From the NCBI GenBank assembly GCA_003671065.1, contig QWPU01000025.1, positions 1,938-16,148 on the forward strand: DNA of 14,211 bases, written 5' to 3'. Source of the stretch: Planctomycetota bacterium (lineage in GTDB: Bacteria; Planctomycetota; Phycisphaerae; Phycisphaerales; SM1A02). Under the pieces are notes generated by a model. That model did not search any database, was not told the origin of the DNA, and saw nothing but the letters and a program-made list of their open reading frames with translations. A program made the position numbers and the translations under genes. Positions 14,210 to 14,211 of the stretch are shown piece by piece (within the stretch, counting starts at the first letter, position 1; every line of letters starts with the position of its first letter).

Positions 14210-14211
14210 AG

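Noticed and set aside
13905..14210. 101-residue minus-strand open frame at the right edge
   Set aside because: It overlaps the more protein-like frame ending at 13961. It is Arg/Pro-rich and reads across that gene's stop.
1..14211. tRNA, rRNA, CRISPR array or insertion sequence
   Set aside because: I saw no cloverleaf, no regularly spaced repeats and no transposase motifs or terminal repeats.

Overview
The window looks like chromosomal DNA from a moderately high-GC planctomycete, probably of the class Phycisphaerae. The main reason is the short C-terminal dockerin-like tail with two D-x-N/D-G-x-x-x-D-x-x-D-L-x-x-L-L repeats on a secreted cytochrome, and a second, orphan copy of such a repeat in an intergenic gap. 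This assignment is inference from protein style; there is no rRNA in the window.

Almost everything is on the minus strand. The core (about 371-11050) is a nitrous oxide reductase (nos) cluster. In transcription order, right to left, it encodes: a five-haem secreted cytochrome c with a dockerin tail; a NosH/NosR/NapH-like membrane polyferredoxin with a helical TPR-like tail; a membrane-anchored two-haem cytochrome c; NosZ; a NosB-like membrane protein; NosD; NosF; NosY; and NosL. NosZ has a plain Sec-type signal peptide rather than a twin-arginine one, and a NosB-like gene lies between nosZ and nosD. Both are hallmarks of clade II (Sec-dependent, 'atypical') N2O reductases. All seven CuZ histidines and the CuA ligands are present, so the enzyme should be active. 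No NosR flavoprotein, NosX or NosG is seen. Electrons probably reach NosZ from the quinol pool through the polyferredoxin and/or the cytochromes. NosD, NosF, NosY and NosL would supply and insert copper for the CuZ and CuA sites.

The genes from nosZ to nosL are chained: 4-base stop/start overlaps at nosZ-nosB, nosB-nosD, nosD-nosF and nosY-nosL, and a 26-base overlap at nosF-nosY. A promoter-like element with a 24-bp dyad over its -10/start region precedes the five-haem cytochrome gene. A 170-bp gap with small inverted repeats precedes the two-haem cytochrome and may hold a second promoter.

Upstream of the cluster on the same strand are a thiamine-diphosphate 2-oxo-acid decarboxylase, a small P-loop kinase-like ATPase, and the end of an unrecognised secreted protein running off the right edge. 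Between the decarboxylase and the ATPase is a decayed dockerin repeat on the plus strand. At the left edge, on the plus strand and convergent with nosL, are the end of an unrecognised gene, a 9-bp hairpin over its stop codon, and a truncated beta-carbonic anhydrase remnant that retains the CADSR motif but not the later zinc ligands.
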